Shown here: one piece after another, positions 15,113-23,013 of the stretch | Numbering within the stretch: the first letter of the stretch is position 1 | Layout: each line of letters starts with the position of its first letter | Origin: a virus | Direction: 5' to 3' (one strand) | Length of the DNA: 33,387 bases | Virus record (IMG/VR): IMGVR_UViG_3300031344_000263 | Coordinates: 1-33,387 of that record | Made by a program: the position numbers and the translations under genes | The notes under the pieces: generated by a model | Told to the model about the DNA's origin: nothing | Databases searched by the model: none | The model's input: only the letters and a program-made list of their open reading frames with translations

Positions 15113-18109
15113 ATGCAAGACGCCAACGGTTCGCGCTTCGCCCTGGTGCTCGGTCGCCAGGACTGGGGCCAGTGCCGCCTGGACGCCACCGCCTGGCCCG
15201 GCCAGCCTCTGCTCGACACGCTGTGGTCCGACGAGGCCGAAAGCGAAGCCGCGCCCCTCGCCTTCGACGCCGCACAAGCCAGCATCGGCCTGGCGCAGCG
15301 GGTCAGCCGCTTCGCGCCTGCCAAGGGCGATGTGGCCCCCTCGACCGCGCAACGCCTGGGTGCGGCGGCCGATGCCAACGGCAACATCTACGCCATCGTG
15401 GACGGTGGCCGCCGCATCACGGTGCGCAACGCCGGCACCGGCCGCGTCAGCACCTTCTGGCCGGTGAGCACGCCCGCGCCGACACCCGAGCCCGGTGCCT
15501 TCGCGCCTGCCGAGCCCGCTGAACCGTCATCGCCACAGCACTTTGCGGGCCTGGCCGTGACGCGCGCGCACTACCTCGTGGTCGGCGTGAAGCCCGTCAG
15601 CACGCCGCGTTCGGGCTTCCTCGTCTTCGACCTGCTGGCCGGTGGCCCACCCCTGCCGCTGAGCTGGCCCTTGCCCTGGGTGATGTCGCCGCTGGACATG
15701 GCCGCGCGGCCCTGCGGCGGCCTGGCCGTGCTGGACCACATCGGCCACCGCGTGTGGCTGCTCAACCGCCGCCTGGGCATGGAGGCCGTCTTCCCCGTCT
15801 CGCCCCTGGCCGCACAGCACCCGCCCGACTTCCAGGCCAGCGATGCCGCAGGCGGCGCGCCAGACACGCCCTCCGCCACGCCGCACCAGCCCTGGTTCGC
15901 ACTGCAGACCACCGCGTTGGGCGGCGGCCATCCCGTGGCCATCGAGGTGCTGCCCGATGGCGGCGTGCTGGTGCTCGACGAGGCCGGGACCGATGGCTTC
16001 GCGCTGGTCAGCCTCTACGTGGGCGGCGTGCTGCAGGCCCAGGCCTCGGCCAGCGACGTGCTGCGCGTGACCCCCGCCCAGGACCGCCCCGGCCTGAGCC
16101 TGCGCGGCTTCGACTTCGCCTTCCACGCCGATGGCCCAGGCGACGTGCACCTCGACCCGCCACGGCTGGTGCTGGTGTCCACCGAGGGCAACCAGGCCTA
16201 CGTCTTCGAGCTGCTGTGGGACGCCGCCCGGCCGCACACCCTCCAGCTCGCGGCCCAGGCCGGCTACCTGCCGCTCAAACGCTACGGCGGGCTGCAATTG
16301 GTGGGCCACGGCCTGGCGCAGGTCGAAGGCGACACCGGCCTGCTCTACCCCAGCGAGGCCAACTGGCTGCCCCTGGTCGCCCAGCGCCGGCCGCGCCACG
16401 TGCCCGAAGCCGCCCTGCTGACCGTGCCCTTCGATGGTGGCGACCCCGGCTGCGTCTGGCACCGCGTCATGCTGGACGCCTGCATCCCCGCGGGCTGCCG
16501 CGTGCAGGTGGCCAGCCGCTGGTCGGACGATGCCGCGCTGCTGCCCGACCTGCCCTTCACCGACGAACCCACGCCCTTGCTGCGCCCCGATGGCAGCGAG
16601 CTGCCCTGGCTGATCGAAGGCCCCGGCGCCACCACCGACGTCGCCCGTGGCCACGGCACCTGGGAGCTGCTGCTGCAAGGCGCCCGCGGACGCTGGCTGC
16701 AACTGCGCCTGACGCTGCAGGGCAACGAGCTGAGCACGCCCCGCATCACCACCTTGCGCGCCTGGCGGCCGCGCTTTTCCTACCTGCAGCACTACCTGCC
16801 CGCGGCCTACCGCGAAGACGCCGCTTCGGCCGATTTCCTCGAGCGCTTCCTGGCCAACTTCGAAGGCCAGTTCACCGCGCTGGAAGACCGCATCGCCACG
16901 GCCCGCGCCCTGTTCGACGTGCGCAGCGCCCCCACCGACACGCTGGACTGGCTCGCCGGCTGGCTCGGCCTGGTGCTGGACCCCGCGCTCGACGAGGCGC
17001 GCCGGCGCCAGCTCATCCGCCACGCCATGCCGCTCTACCAGTACCGCGGCACACCGCAGGCCCTGCGCCTGGCGGTGCAACTGGCCCTCTCGCCCTGCGT
17101 GCCCGATGCCGATTTCGCCCTGCCCGCACGCTCGCAGGAAGCGCCACGCGGCGTGCGCCTGGTCGAGGGTTACCTGACCCGCTCCCTGCCCCCGGCCCTG
17201 CTGGGCGAAACCGTTGTCACGCCGGACGATGCCCCGCGCGTGGTGGTGCCCGGTGTGCGCTGGACGCTCAACGAAGGGGCCGAAGGCCTGCACCGCCGCT
17301 GGCGCGACTGGCGCGTTGCACAGGGCCTGGCCAACAGCTCGGACACGCCCACATCCACCCGCTTCAGCCCCTTGCCCCCCGCCAACCTGCCCACCGGCAC
17401 ACGCGCCGCCTGGACCGGCTTTTGCCAGGCCACGCTGGGCGCCGTGCCCACCTTGGCATCCGACCTCGACGCAGCCTGGCAACGCTGGGTGGCCACCGGG
17501 CAGGACGCCGGTCTGGGCCTGCCCCTGCCCGCGCGCTGGCCGCAGGACAAGGCCGCGCAGCAAGGCGCCTGGCGCAAGTTCATCGCCCAGCTCGACCCCC
17601 TGTTGCTGCGCCAGCTGCGCCGCTGGCAGGCCGCCGTGGCGCGCAGGCATGTGCGCATCGGCCTCTACCAGCGCGACACCGCCAGCACCTGGCCTGCGTT
17701 CGACGTGCTGCCGCCGCCCACCGAGCTGCCATCGAACCCCGTTGCACTGACCGACTGGGCGCTGTTCGAAACCCGCGTGGCGCCCATCGCTGCGCGCGCC
17801 CACCGCTTCAGCGTGCTGCTGCCCATCTCCGGCCCCGACACCGATGCCGACACCGTGGCCCGCCAGGTGGACCACGCCCGCCGCGTCGTGGCCCTGGCCA
17901 AACCCGCCCACACGGCCTTCGACGTCAAACCCTACTGGGCGCTGCTGCGCATCGGCCAGGTGCGTCTGGGCCTGGACACCTTGCTCGGCCTGGGCAGCCG
18001 GGAACCCGACATCGCCCCGGCACTCGTGCTGGGCAGCGGCCACGTGGGCTCGGCGCGCCTGGGCGCCCAACCCGTCGTGCCGAACGACCGAATCTTGCTC
18101 GAATGCTGA
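15113..18109 (+). CDS. Phage tail protein I-like wedge protein with beta-propeller-like N-terminal half (Pvc12 position)
   Basis: This 998-aa protein combines two parts. Residues about 1-540 are beta-rich, with repeats like NGNIYAIVDGGRRITVRN (about 89), CGGLAVLDHIGHRVWLLNRR (about 200) and VLPDGGVLVLDEAGTDGFAL (about 280), reminiscent of NHL or six-bladed propeller strands. Residues about 560-665 match the P2 gpI-type tail domain: YLQHYLPAAYREDAASADFL, then ERFLANFEGQFTALEDRIAT, LDWLAGWLGLVLD and HAMPLYQYRGTPQALRLAV. The remaining C-terminal 330 residues are less familiar. They include NEGAEGLHRRWRDW, a helical segment near RQLRRWQAAVARRHVRIG, and a strand-rich end (LGSGHVGSARLGAQP). AGGAG at 15103-15107 sets the start. 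The position after gpJ fits the T4 gp7/Pvc12 place in the wedge, from which fibres are held. Confidence 0.9.
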   Translation: MQDANGSRFALVLGRQDWGQCRLDATAWPGQPLLDTLWSDEAESEAAPLAFDAAQASIGLAQRVSRFAPAKGDVAPSTAQRLGAAADANGNIYAIVDGGRRITVRNAGTGRVSTFWPVSTPAPTPEPGAFAPAEPAEPSSPQHFAGLAVTRAHYLVVGVKPVSTPRSGFLVFDLLAGGPPLPLSWPLPWVMSPLDMAARPCGGLAVLDHIGHRVWLLNRRLGMEAVFPVSPLAAQHPPDFQASDAAGGAPDTPSATPHQPWFALQTTALGGGHPVAIEVLPDGGVLVLDEAGTDGFALVSLYVGGVLQAQASASDVLRVTPAQDRPGLSLRGFDFAFHADGPGDVHLDPPRLVLVSTEGNQAYVFELLWDAARPHTLQLAAQAGYLPLKRYGGLQLVGHGLAQVEGDTGLLYPSEANWLPLVAQRRPRHVPEAALLTVPFDGGDPGCVWHRVMLDACIPAGCRVQVASRWSDDAALLPDLPFTDEPTPLLRPDGSELPWLIEGPGATTDVARGHGTWELLLQGARGRWLQLRLTLQGNELSTPRITTLRAWRPRFSYLQHYLPAAYREDAASADFLERFLANFEGQFTALEDRIATARALFDVRSAPTDTLDWLAGWLGLVLDPALDEARRRQLIRHAMPLYQYRGTPQALRLAVQLALSPCVPDADFALPARSQEAPRGVRLVEGYLTRSLPPALLGETVVTPDDAPRVVVPGVRWTLNEGAEGLHRRWRDWRVAQGLANSSDTPTSTRFSPLPPANLPTGTRAAWTGFCQATLGAVPTLASDLDAAWQRWVATGQDAGLGLPLPARWPQDKAAQQGAWRKFIAQLDPLLLRQLRRWQAAVARRHVRIGLYQRDTASTWPAFDVLPPPTELPSNPVALTDWALFETRVAPIAARAHRFSVLLPISGPDTDADTVARQVDHARRVVALAKPAHTAFDVKPYWALLRIGQVRLGLDTLLGLGSREPDIAPALVLGSGHVGSARLGAQPVVPNDRILLEC

Positions 18110-18129
18110 CGGCCTGGCGCCGCCGAACT

Positions 18130-18134
18130 GGAGG
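18130..18134 (+). promoter_or_regulatory. Shine-Dalgarno that favours the second of two ATGs
   Basis: GGAGG lies two bases before the ATG at 18137 and eight before the ATG at 18143. Normal spacing favours 18143, so the fibre protein should begin MGCCGQTT rather than MNMGCC. Confidence 0.6.
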
Positions 18135-18142
18135 AAATGAAC

Positions 18143-20332
18143 ATGGGATGCTGCGGACAAACCACCTCGACGGCCTCGGCCGGATCGGGCCCCACCACGC
18201 TGGACACCGGCAAGCGCGTCAACTACACGCAAGGCATGCTGCTGGGCGTGGACGATTTCGTGCAAGAGCAGGCCTGGGGCATCGCCCGGCGGCATGAACT
18301 GGCGCGCGAGCTGCTGGGCTACGGCACCGTGCGCGGGCTGCAGGTCACGCTCGATGCCGGCGCACCGCGCGTGCGCGTCTCGCCCGGCATGGCCTGGACG
18401 CCCTCGGGCACCCCGGTGTGCGTCAACACCGAGCAATGCTGCAGCGTCAACGACTGGCTCGCGGCTCACCAGGCCGAGTTCAAGTCCAGCCTGGTTGGCA
18501 ACCCCGCGCCGCTGAGCCTGTATGTCGTGCTGGCCTACGACGCCTGCCTCACCGACCCGGTGCCCGTGCCCGGCGAGCCCTGCCGCAGCGAAAGCGAACT
18601 GCTGGCCAACTCGCGCATCGCCGACTGCTTCAGCCTCACGCTGCGCCTGCAGCCACCACCCCAGATCGAGGAGGACGCCATCCGCGACTTCGCCGACTGG
18701 CTGGCCAAGGTGCCGGTGGACGCGGCCTCGCCACCGCTGTCCGAAACCGATTTCCTGGCCCAATTGCGCGAAGCGGCCGAGGCCTGGTTGCAACCCACCT
18801 CGCCCTCGCCGGCCGACTTCATGTTCGGCTCGCCACCGCTGGGCCTGGACAGCACCGACGGCCTGCTGCGCGCCGCCCTGCGCCTGTGGGTCACCGAGTT
18901 GCGCCCGCTCTGGCGCGCCCGCTACGGTTGCGGCCCCAACCCCATCCCGTCGGGCACGCAAGACGATGCCGTGCTGCTGGCCCGCATCGACCTGAAGGTC
19001 TTCACCCACACGCTGGAGGCCGCCCCCGACGTCGCGCTGTCGCAAGACGCGCGCCCCGTGCTGCTGAGCCTGCGCATGCTGCAGGAGCTCATCACCCAGA
19101 ACCCCGCGCCCGAACCCGGCAACGCCATCACCGAAGAACGCAGCTTTGGCCAAGCCTCGACCGCCGGCAACAGCACCGCCTACGCCCGCGCCGACCACAG
19201 CCACGGCACCCCCGTGCTGCCCGACCTGGCGGGTGACGTCACCGGCCCGGTCACCGCCAACGAGGTCGTGGCCCTGCGCGGCCACGCCATCGACACCACC
19301 GCACCCACCGAGCGAGACGTGCTGGCACTGACCGCTGCCGGACACTGGGCCCCCACGCCGCTGCCCCAGGCGGCCAACGCCCTGCCCGCGGCCGAGACCT
19401 TCGGCGCCACCGGCAGCGCCGGCACCCAAGCCAGCTTTGCCCGCGCCGACCACGTCCACCCGATGCCGGTGCTGCCCCCCCTGCCCGAGCTGGTGGGCGA
19501 CGTCACCGGCACCATCGGCGACAACACCGTCACCGCGCTGCAAAGCGTGGCCGTGTCCGACACCGCCCCCACCGCCGGCCAGGTGCTGATGTGCCAGAGC
19601 ACGCTGCCCAGCGTCGGCCCCGGCGGCCGGCCTCGCCGCCCCAACCTCGTCTGGACACCCACCACCCTGCCCAGCCTGGGCGACATCCCCACGGCCGCCA
19701 CCACCGCGCCCAGCGGCCTGGTGTTCGGCAGCGCCAGCCAGATCGGCACGTCCAGCGACTACGCCCGCGCCGACCACCAGCACGGCCTGCCGCTGCTCGG
19801 TGGCGATGTGCAGACCGACAGCGGCAGCGAGCTGACCATCGTCGCGCTGCAGCGCCAGCCTCTGAAGGCCGAAGCGCCCAACAAAGGCGATGTGCTCACC
19901 TTCAATGGCGAGGCCTGGGTGCCTGGCGAGGGCGGTGGGGCCAGCGCAGGCCCCGTGCAGGTCATTGCCGCCGGCGTGCTGGAGATGACCATCGCCAACG
20001 GCAAGCCCTCGGTGCTCGCCACCTTCATCAGCCACGCGTTCAAGGCGCGCGTGCGCTCCGTGAAAGAGAACACCGCCGTATTGGGCCTGCAGCTCAACGA
20101 GCTGCCCAAGGTGAAAGACGGTGCGGTGCGCCTGGACCACATCGTGCTGCTCACACCGCTGTTCAACCCCAAGCAACCGCCCGTGCTGGCCTACCTGCAG
20201 ACGCTGGAATCCGCCGGCGACGGCAACAACCTGGCCGCCGACATCGTGCTGCTGCTCAACCAAGGCTTCGTCGACGGCACGTACGCCGTGCAGTTCCAGA
20301 TCACCCGCATCCAGACCCCTGTTCTGACGTGA
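18143..20332 (+). CDS. Tail fibre-like protein with N-terminal docking domain and HxH repeats
   Basis: This 729-aa protein is a probable peripheral fibre or receptor-contact protein. The N-terminal domain begins YTQGMLLGVDDFVQEQAW and GYGTVRGLQV, then VRVSPGMAWTPSGTPVCVN. This is the layout (G-x-LL-x-x-x-DF-x-x-EQ ... G-x-x-x-GL-x-V ... V-x-PG) common to many eCIS proteins and shared with the next gene. DPVPVPGEPCRSESELL and SRIADCFSLTLR (about 135-170) are also typical of this group. From about 335 on there are three related modules. Each has a 21-residue unit ending in ARADH-x-H, followed by a GDVTG-type strand block (LAGDVTGPVTANEVVALRG). The C-terminal 110 residues form a separate domain. 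The fibre modules suggest a trimer. Cysteines are frequent in the first 170 residues (CC at 3-4 and again near 95). Confidence 0.85.
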   Translation: MGCCGQTTSTASAGSGPTTLDTGKRVNYTQGMLLGVDDFVQEQAWGIARRHELARELLGYGTVRGLQVTLDAGAPRVRVSPGMAWTPSGTPVCVNTEQCCSVNDWLAAHQAEFKSSLVGNPAPLSLYVVLAYDACLTDPVPVPGEPCRSESELLANSRIADCFSLTLRLQPPPQIEEDAIRDFADWLAKVPVDAASPPLSETDFLAQLREAAEAWLQPTSPSPADFMFGSPPLGLDSTDGLLRAALRLWVTELRPLWRARYGCGPNPIPSGTQDDAVLLARIDLKVFTHTLEAAPDVALSQDARPVLLSLRMLQELITQNPAPEPGNAITEERSFGQASTAGNSTAYARADHSHGTPVLPDLAGDVTGPVTANEVVALRGHAIDTTAPTERDVLALTAAGHWAPTPLPQAANALPAAETFGATGSAGTQASFARADHVHPMPVLPPLPELVGDVTGTIGDNTVTALQSVAVSDTAPTAGQVLMCQSTLPSVGPGGRPRRPNLVWTPTTLPSLGDIPTAATTAPSGLVFGSASQIGTSSDYARADHQHGLPLLGGDVQTDSGSELTIVALQRQPLKAEAPNKGDVLTFNGEAWVPGEGGGASAGPVQVIAAGVLEMTIANGKPSVLATFISHAFKARVRSVKENTAVLGLQLNELPKVKDGAVRLDHIVLLTPLFNPKQPPVLAYLQTLESAGDGNNLAADIVLLLNQGFVDGTYAVQFQITRIQTPVLT
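19145..19207 (+). repeat. Fibre repeat unit 1 (HxH motif)
   Basis: This codes for residues 335-355 of the fibre protein. The unit begins FG, has a central Gly, and ends YARADHSHG. It is followed by a GDVTG strand block. Confidence 0.75.
19400..19462 (+). repeat. Fibre repeat unit 2 (HxH motif)
   Basis: This codes for residues 420-440. It begins FGATGSAG and ends FARADHVHP, 85 residues after unit 1, and is again followed by a GDVTG block. Confidence 0.75.
19724..19786 (+). repeat. Fibre repeat unit 3 (HxH motif)
   Basis: This codes for residues 528-548. It begins FGSASQIG and ends YARADHQHG, 108 residues after unit 2. The following block is shortened to GGDVQTD. Confidence 0.75.
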
Positions 20333-20339
20333 GGCCGCC

Positions 20340-22733
20340 ATGAGCGACGACACCCTGCTGGGCACCCCGATCACGGACGAGGCCATCGCCGCCGTCCACT
20401 TCTTCAACGGCCGCCTGCTCACCAGCCGCGACCTCTCGCGCGAGCAAGACGCCCGCCGCACCGCGGACGCACGCGTGGGCGCGGCCACGGGCGGCGGCAT
20501 TGCCTGGGGGCTGGAGGTCAATGCCAGCGGCGCCAGTTCGGGAAACAGCGCGGGCAGCGTGCGAGTGGACCCGGGCCTGGCCGTGGGGCTGGCGGGCAAC
20601 ACCCTCAAGCTGGCACGGCCCTTCACGGTGACACTGGTGCAGCCGCCGTCCACCACCACGGCCTCGTCGGACGGCGGCTTCACGCCCTGCAAGCCCTTGG
20701 GCCCGGGCACCTACGTGGCCGGCGACGGGCTGTTCCTGCTGACCCTGGCCCCCATCGACCAGCCCCATGACCTGGCGCCCGTGCTGGCCATCGACAACAG
20801 CCGCACGCGCTGCAACACCGACGTCACGCTCGAAGCCGTGCAGTTGCGCCTGCTGCGCATCAACGACTTCAACGCCACCGGCACCGACGCCCGCGCCGTG
20901 GCCCGCCTGCGCAACGAGGTGGCCTACGACTGCTTCGGCGCCAAGCCACGCCAGAGCGCCCATGGCCAGCCCCTGACCAGCGCCGTGCGCATGGCCTCGC
21001 AACAGGTGATGCCACTGGGCTTGGTCGACCGCATGCGCGTGGACGGCAGCCTCAGCCTGTGCGAGGTGCCGCTGGCGCTGGTCTACATGGTGGGCGACGC
21101 GGTCGTGTTCATCGACGGGCAGTCCGTGCGCCGCCGCGTGGCCGCCGCCGGCGCTTCCGTGCCCTGGGCGCCCTGGCTGGGCGAGCGCCTGCAGGCCACG
21201 GCCGAGGCCCAGTTCGCGCAGTTCCAGGAACAGGTGGCCGAGACGCCCGCCGTGCTGGCCGAGGCTGCCACGCAGTCCCTGCGCTGGCTGCCCCCGGCTG
21301 GCTTCCTGCCTTCGGCCACCGACTGGCGCCGCTTCCTGGGGCCGCGCGCTCCTGCGCGGGAGGTGCCCCTGTCGGCCGGCGACGCGCCCGAGGTGCTGGC
21401 CAGCGCCCTGGCCTGCGACCCGGTGCAACTGGCACAAACCAGCGACGACACGCGCTTTCGCGTCTACCGCCTCGGTGGCATCGGCGGCACGGCCACGGGC
21501 CCCTTGCTCTTCGTGCGCGACAGCCGCCGCATCCGCCACGCCGAGCAAATCTGGCTGGATGGCGTGCGCGCCGACCTGCCCGGTGTGAGCGATGTGCAAA
21601 GCGCCATCGACACCCTGCGCAACGGCACCTGCCTGCACACCGTGCTGCGCCCCGGCATGGACTTCGACCGCATCGCCCGCGCCCTGGCCGACCAGAGCGT
21701 GGTCAGCGTCTGTTTCGAGCCCGGCCTCTACGAGCTGGACAAGCCCCTGAGCTTCACCCGCATCGACCGCCTCAGCATCCAGGGCCATGGCGCACTGCTG
21801 CGCTGTGCCAACAGCGAGCAGGTGCTCGTCGTCGTGGGCGGCGGCAGCGTGGACATCGACGGGCTGCAGCTCGAAGGCGGCAAGGTCACGGTGGGCGGCA
21901 CGTTCAACACGGCGCACGGCCTGGGCGGCGCACTGACCGTGCGCGACACCCACGTGGTGCGCATCCGCGGCGTGAGCGCCAGCACGCGCGATGGCAACGA
22001 GCTGGGCGCCTGCGGCATCCACGTGCGGCTGAACGAGCCGGCCGACGCCCAGACGCCCGAGCGCTGGCTGCGCGTGCACATCAGCGATTGCGAGGTGCGC
22101 GTCGGCGCCCGGCAAAGCGGCATCCTCTGCCTCAACGCCGATGAGGCCCACCTGCACGACAACCACGTCCGCGCGCTCGATGCGCAACGCCCCATGCAGC
22201 GCGGCATCACCGTGGCGGGCCAGCGCGCGGGCGACATCCAGGTGGCGCGCAACCAAGTCTGGGATGCCATCGAAGGCATCACCGTCGCCACCTCGGACAC
22301 CAGCGGCAAGGACAGCCCGACCCTGCAGACCGACCGGCTCGAACTCGCGCACAACCGCGTGCGCGTGCAGTTGGCCGGCATCGACCGCAACGAGAGCCGC
22401 TATGGCTTGTTCGTGGGCAATGTGGCCTCGGCACGTGTGCAGCGCAACGAAGTCCATGGCGACCCGGAACAAACCGCCGAGCTGCCGCTGCACGGCATCC
22501 GCATCGCGGGCGTCTTCGGGCCGCAGGTGCTGGTGCGCGACAACCGCTTGCAAGGCACGGCCATCGGCATCCGCTTCCAGCCCAGCAGCTACGCCCACGA
22601 ACAGACGCTGTGGGTGATGGAGGGCAATGTGGGCGAGGGCCTGGTCGGCCAGGAGCCGCGCGGCAACCTCATCGCCATCGACGAGAAATGGTTCAAGCGG
22701 GTCATCCTGCGCGACAACGTGGAACTGCCGTGA
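20340..22733 (+). CDS. Peripheral protein with docking domain and right-handed beta-helix
   Basis: This 797-aa protein shares its N-terminal domain with the previous gene. FFNGRLLTSRDLSREQDA lines up with the neighbour's YTQGMLLGVDDFVQEQAW, GGIAWGLEVN with GTVRGLQV, and VRVDPGLAVG with VRVSPGMAWT. Residues about 100-440 are mixed and hold APVLAIDNSRTRCNTDVTLE and a helical stretch near QFAQFQEQVAETPAVLAEAA. From about 455 to the end runs a parallel beta-helix of short repeated rungs: GLQLEGGKVTVGG, VHISDCEVRVGARQSGILCL, LELAHNRVRVQLAGIDRN, ASARVQRNEVHGD and VLVRDNRLQGTAIGIRFQ. These N-x-V/I turns are typical of PbH1 repeats. Such helices occur in carbohydrate-binding or depolymerising tailspikes. 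I cannot identify catalytic residues. The start at 20340 follows the previous stop by seven bases. Confidence 0.85.
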   Translation: MSDDTLLGTPITDEAIAAVHFFNGRLLTSRDLSREQDARRTADARVGAATGGGIAWGLEVNASGASSGNSAGSVRVDPGLAVGLAGNTLKLARPFTVTLVQPPSTTTASSDGGFTPCKPLGPGTYVAGDGLFLLTLAPIDQPHDLAPVLAIDNSRTRCNTDVTLEAVQLRLLRINDFNATGTDARAVARLRNEVAYDCFGAKPRQSAHGQPLTSAVRMASQQVMPLGLVDRMRVDGSLSLCEVPLALVYMVGDAVVFIDGQSVRRRVAAAGASVPWAPWLGERLQATAEAQFAQFQEQVAETPAVLAEAATQSLRWLPPAGFLPSATDWRRFLGPRAPAREVPLSAGDAPEVLASALACDPVQLAQTSDDTRFRVYRLGGIGGTATGPLLFVRDSRRIRHAEQIWLDGVRADLPGVSDVQSAIDTLRNGTCLHTVLRPGMDFDRIARALADQSVVSVCFEPGLYELDKPLSFTRIDRLSIQGHGALLRCANSEQVLVVVGGGSVDIDGLQLEGGKVTVGGTFNTAHGLGGALTVRDTHVVRIRGVSASTRDGNELGACGIHVRLNEPADAQTPERWLRVHISDCEVRVGARQSGILCLNADEAHLHDNHVRALDAQRPMQRGITVAGQRAGDIQVARNQVWDAIEGITVATSDTSGKDSPTLQTDRLELAHNRVRVQLAGIDRNESRYGLFVGNVASARVQRNEVHGDPEQTAELPLHGIRIAGVFGPQVLVRDNRLQGTAIGIRFQPSSYAHEQTLWVMEGNVGEGLVGQEPRGNLIAIDEKWFKRVILRDNVELP

Positions 22734-22926
22734 CCTGGCGCAAGCCCGCCGCACCGATGACAAGCTGGGGATTGACGGCCCCGCTGTGCGGGCGCAATCT
22801 CGCACGCACCATGCCTCACGCGACGGTACGCGGGGCCGGGTGTGCGAGTGGGTGGTGCGTCCTCTCTCGGTGGGCTGATGTCTTCCGGTTCTGCGATGTG
22901 TCCGTGCCCACGATCGGCAACGGCTT

Positions 22927-22943
22927 CGGGGTTCGAATCCCCG
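22927..22943 (+). other. tRNA T-arm-like hairpin
   Basis: CGGGG-TTCGAAT-CCCCG is a perfect 5-bp stem with a seven-base loop matching the TTCGAAT of tRNA T-arms. I find no matching anticodon arm or full acceptor stem, so this is not called as a tRNA. It may be a remnant or coincidence. Confidence 0.45.
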
Positions 22944-22950
22944 GTGTGGA

Positions 22951-22975
22951 GGGGAGTGCTGCCCAGGCCCTCCCC
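22951..22975 (+). other. GC-rich hairpin before the tape-measure-position gene
   Basis: GGGGAG (22951-22956) pairs with CTCCCC (22970-22975) around a 13-base loop. No T-run follows, so it is not a standard intrinsic terminator. It lies 38 bases before the next ATG and could affect message stability or internal termination. Confidence 0.4.
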
Positions 22976-23013
22976 GCTCCGATTTGTCCCACAGGCCCTG
23001 GGGTGGAGGCCGC

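Larger units (their letters stand above)
22734..23013 (+). other. 280-bp intergenic gap, the only sizeable one in the operon
   Basis: I see no convincing gene here. The gap contains TTGACG (22772-22777) followed 17 bases later by CAATCT, a poor -10 match, so a promoter for the downstream genes is only a weak possibility. A small CCCGC-TGT-GCGGG inverted repeat (22780-22792) lies in that spacer. Two stronger hairpins occur at 22927-22943 and 22951-22975. GGAGG at 23005-23009 is the ribosome-binding site of the next gene. Confidence 0.6.

Noticed and set aside
18137-18142. ATG at 18137 as the fibre gene start
   Set aside because: It lies only two bases after the GGAGG site. The ATG at 18143 has normal spacing.
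18143-18170. Lipoprotein or eukaryote-type myristoylation signal in the MGCCGQTT start of the fibre protein
   Set aside because: No hydrophobic signal region precedes the cysteines, and the residue at position 6 (Gln) does not fit the usual myristoylation pattern. Paired cysteines recur later in the domain, so a structural role is simpler.
15527-20710. A 1727-codon open frame on the minus strand, and similar long minus-strand frames at 4128-7448 and 26633-30121
   Set aside because: They mirror well-supported plus-strand genes, and their products are low-complexity (Gly, Ala, Gln, His, Arg-rich) with no family motifs. This is the expected artefact of very high GC coding sequence.
22772-22800. 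Sigma-70 promoter TTGACG-17-CAATCT
   Set aside because: The -35 is good but the -10 matches consensus at only two of six positions, so it is mentioned as a weak possibility and not called as a promoter.
22860-22951. Possible tRNA gene around the TTCGAAT hairpin
   Set aside because: The T-arm is perfect, but the acceptor pairing has two mismatches, no anticodon stem with a normal loop can be drawn and no CCA follows. A complete tRNA is not supported.
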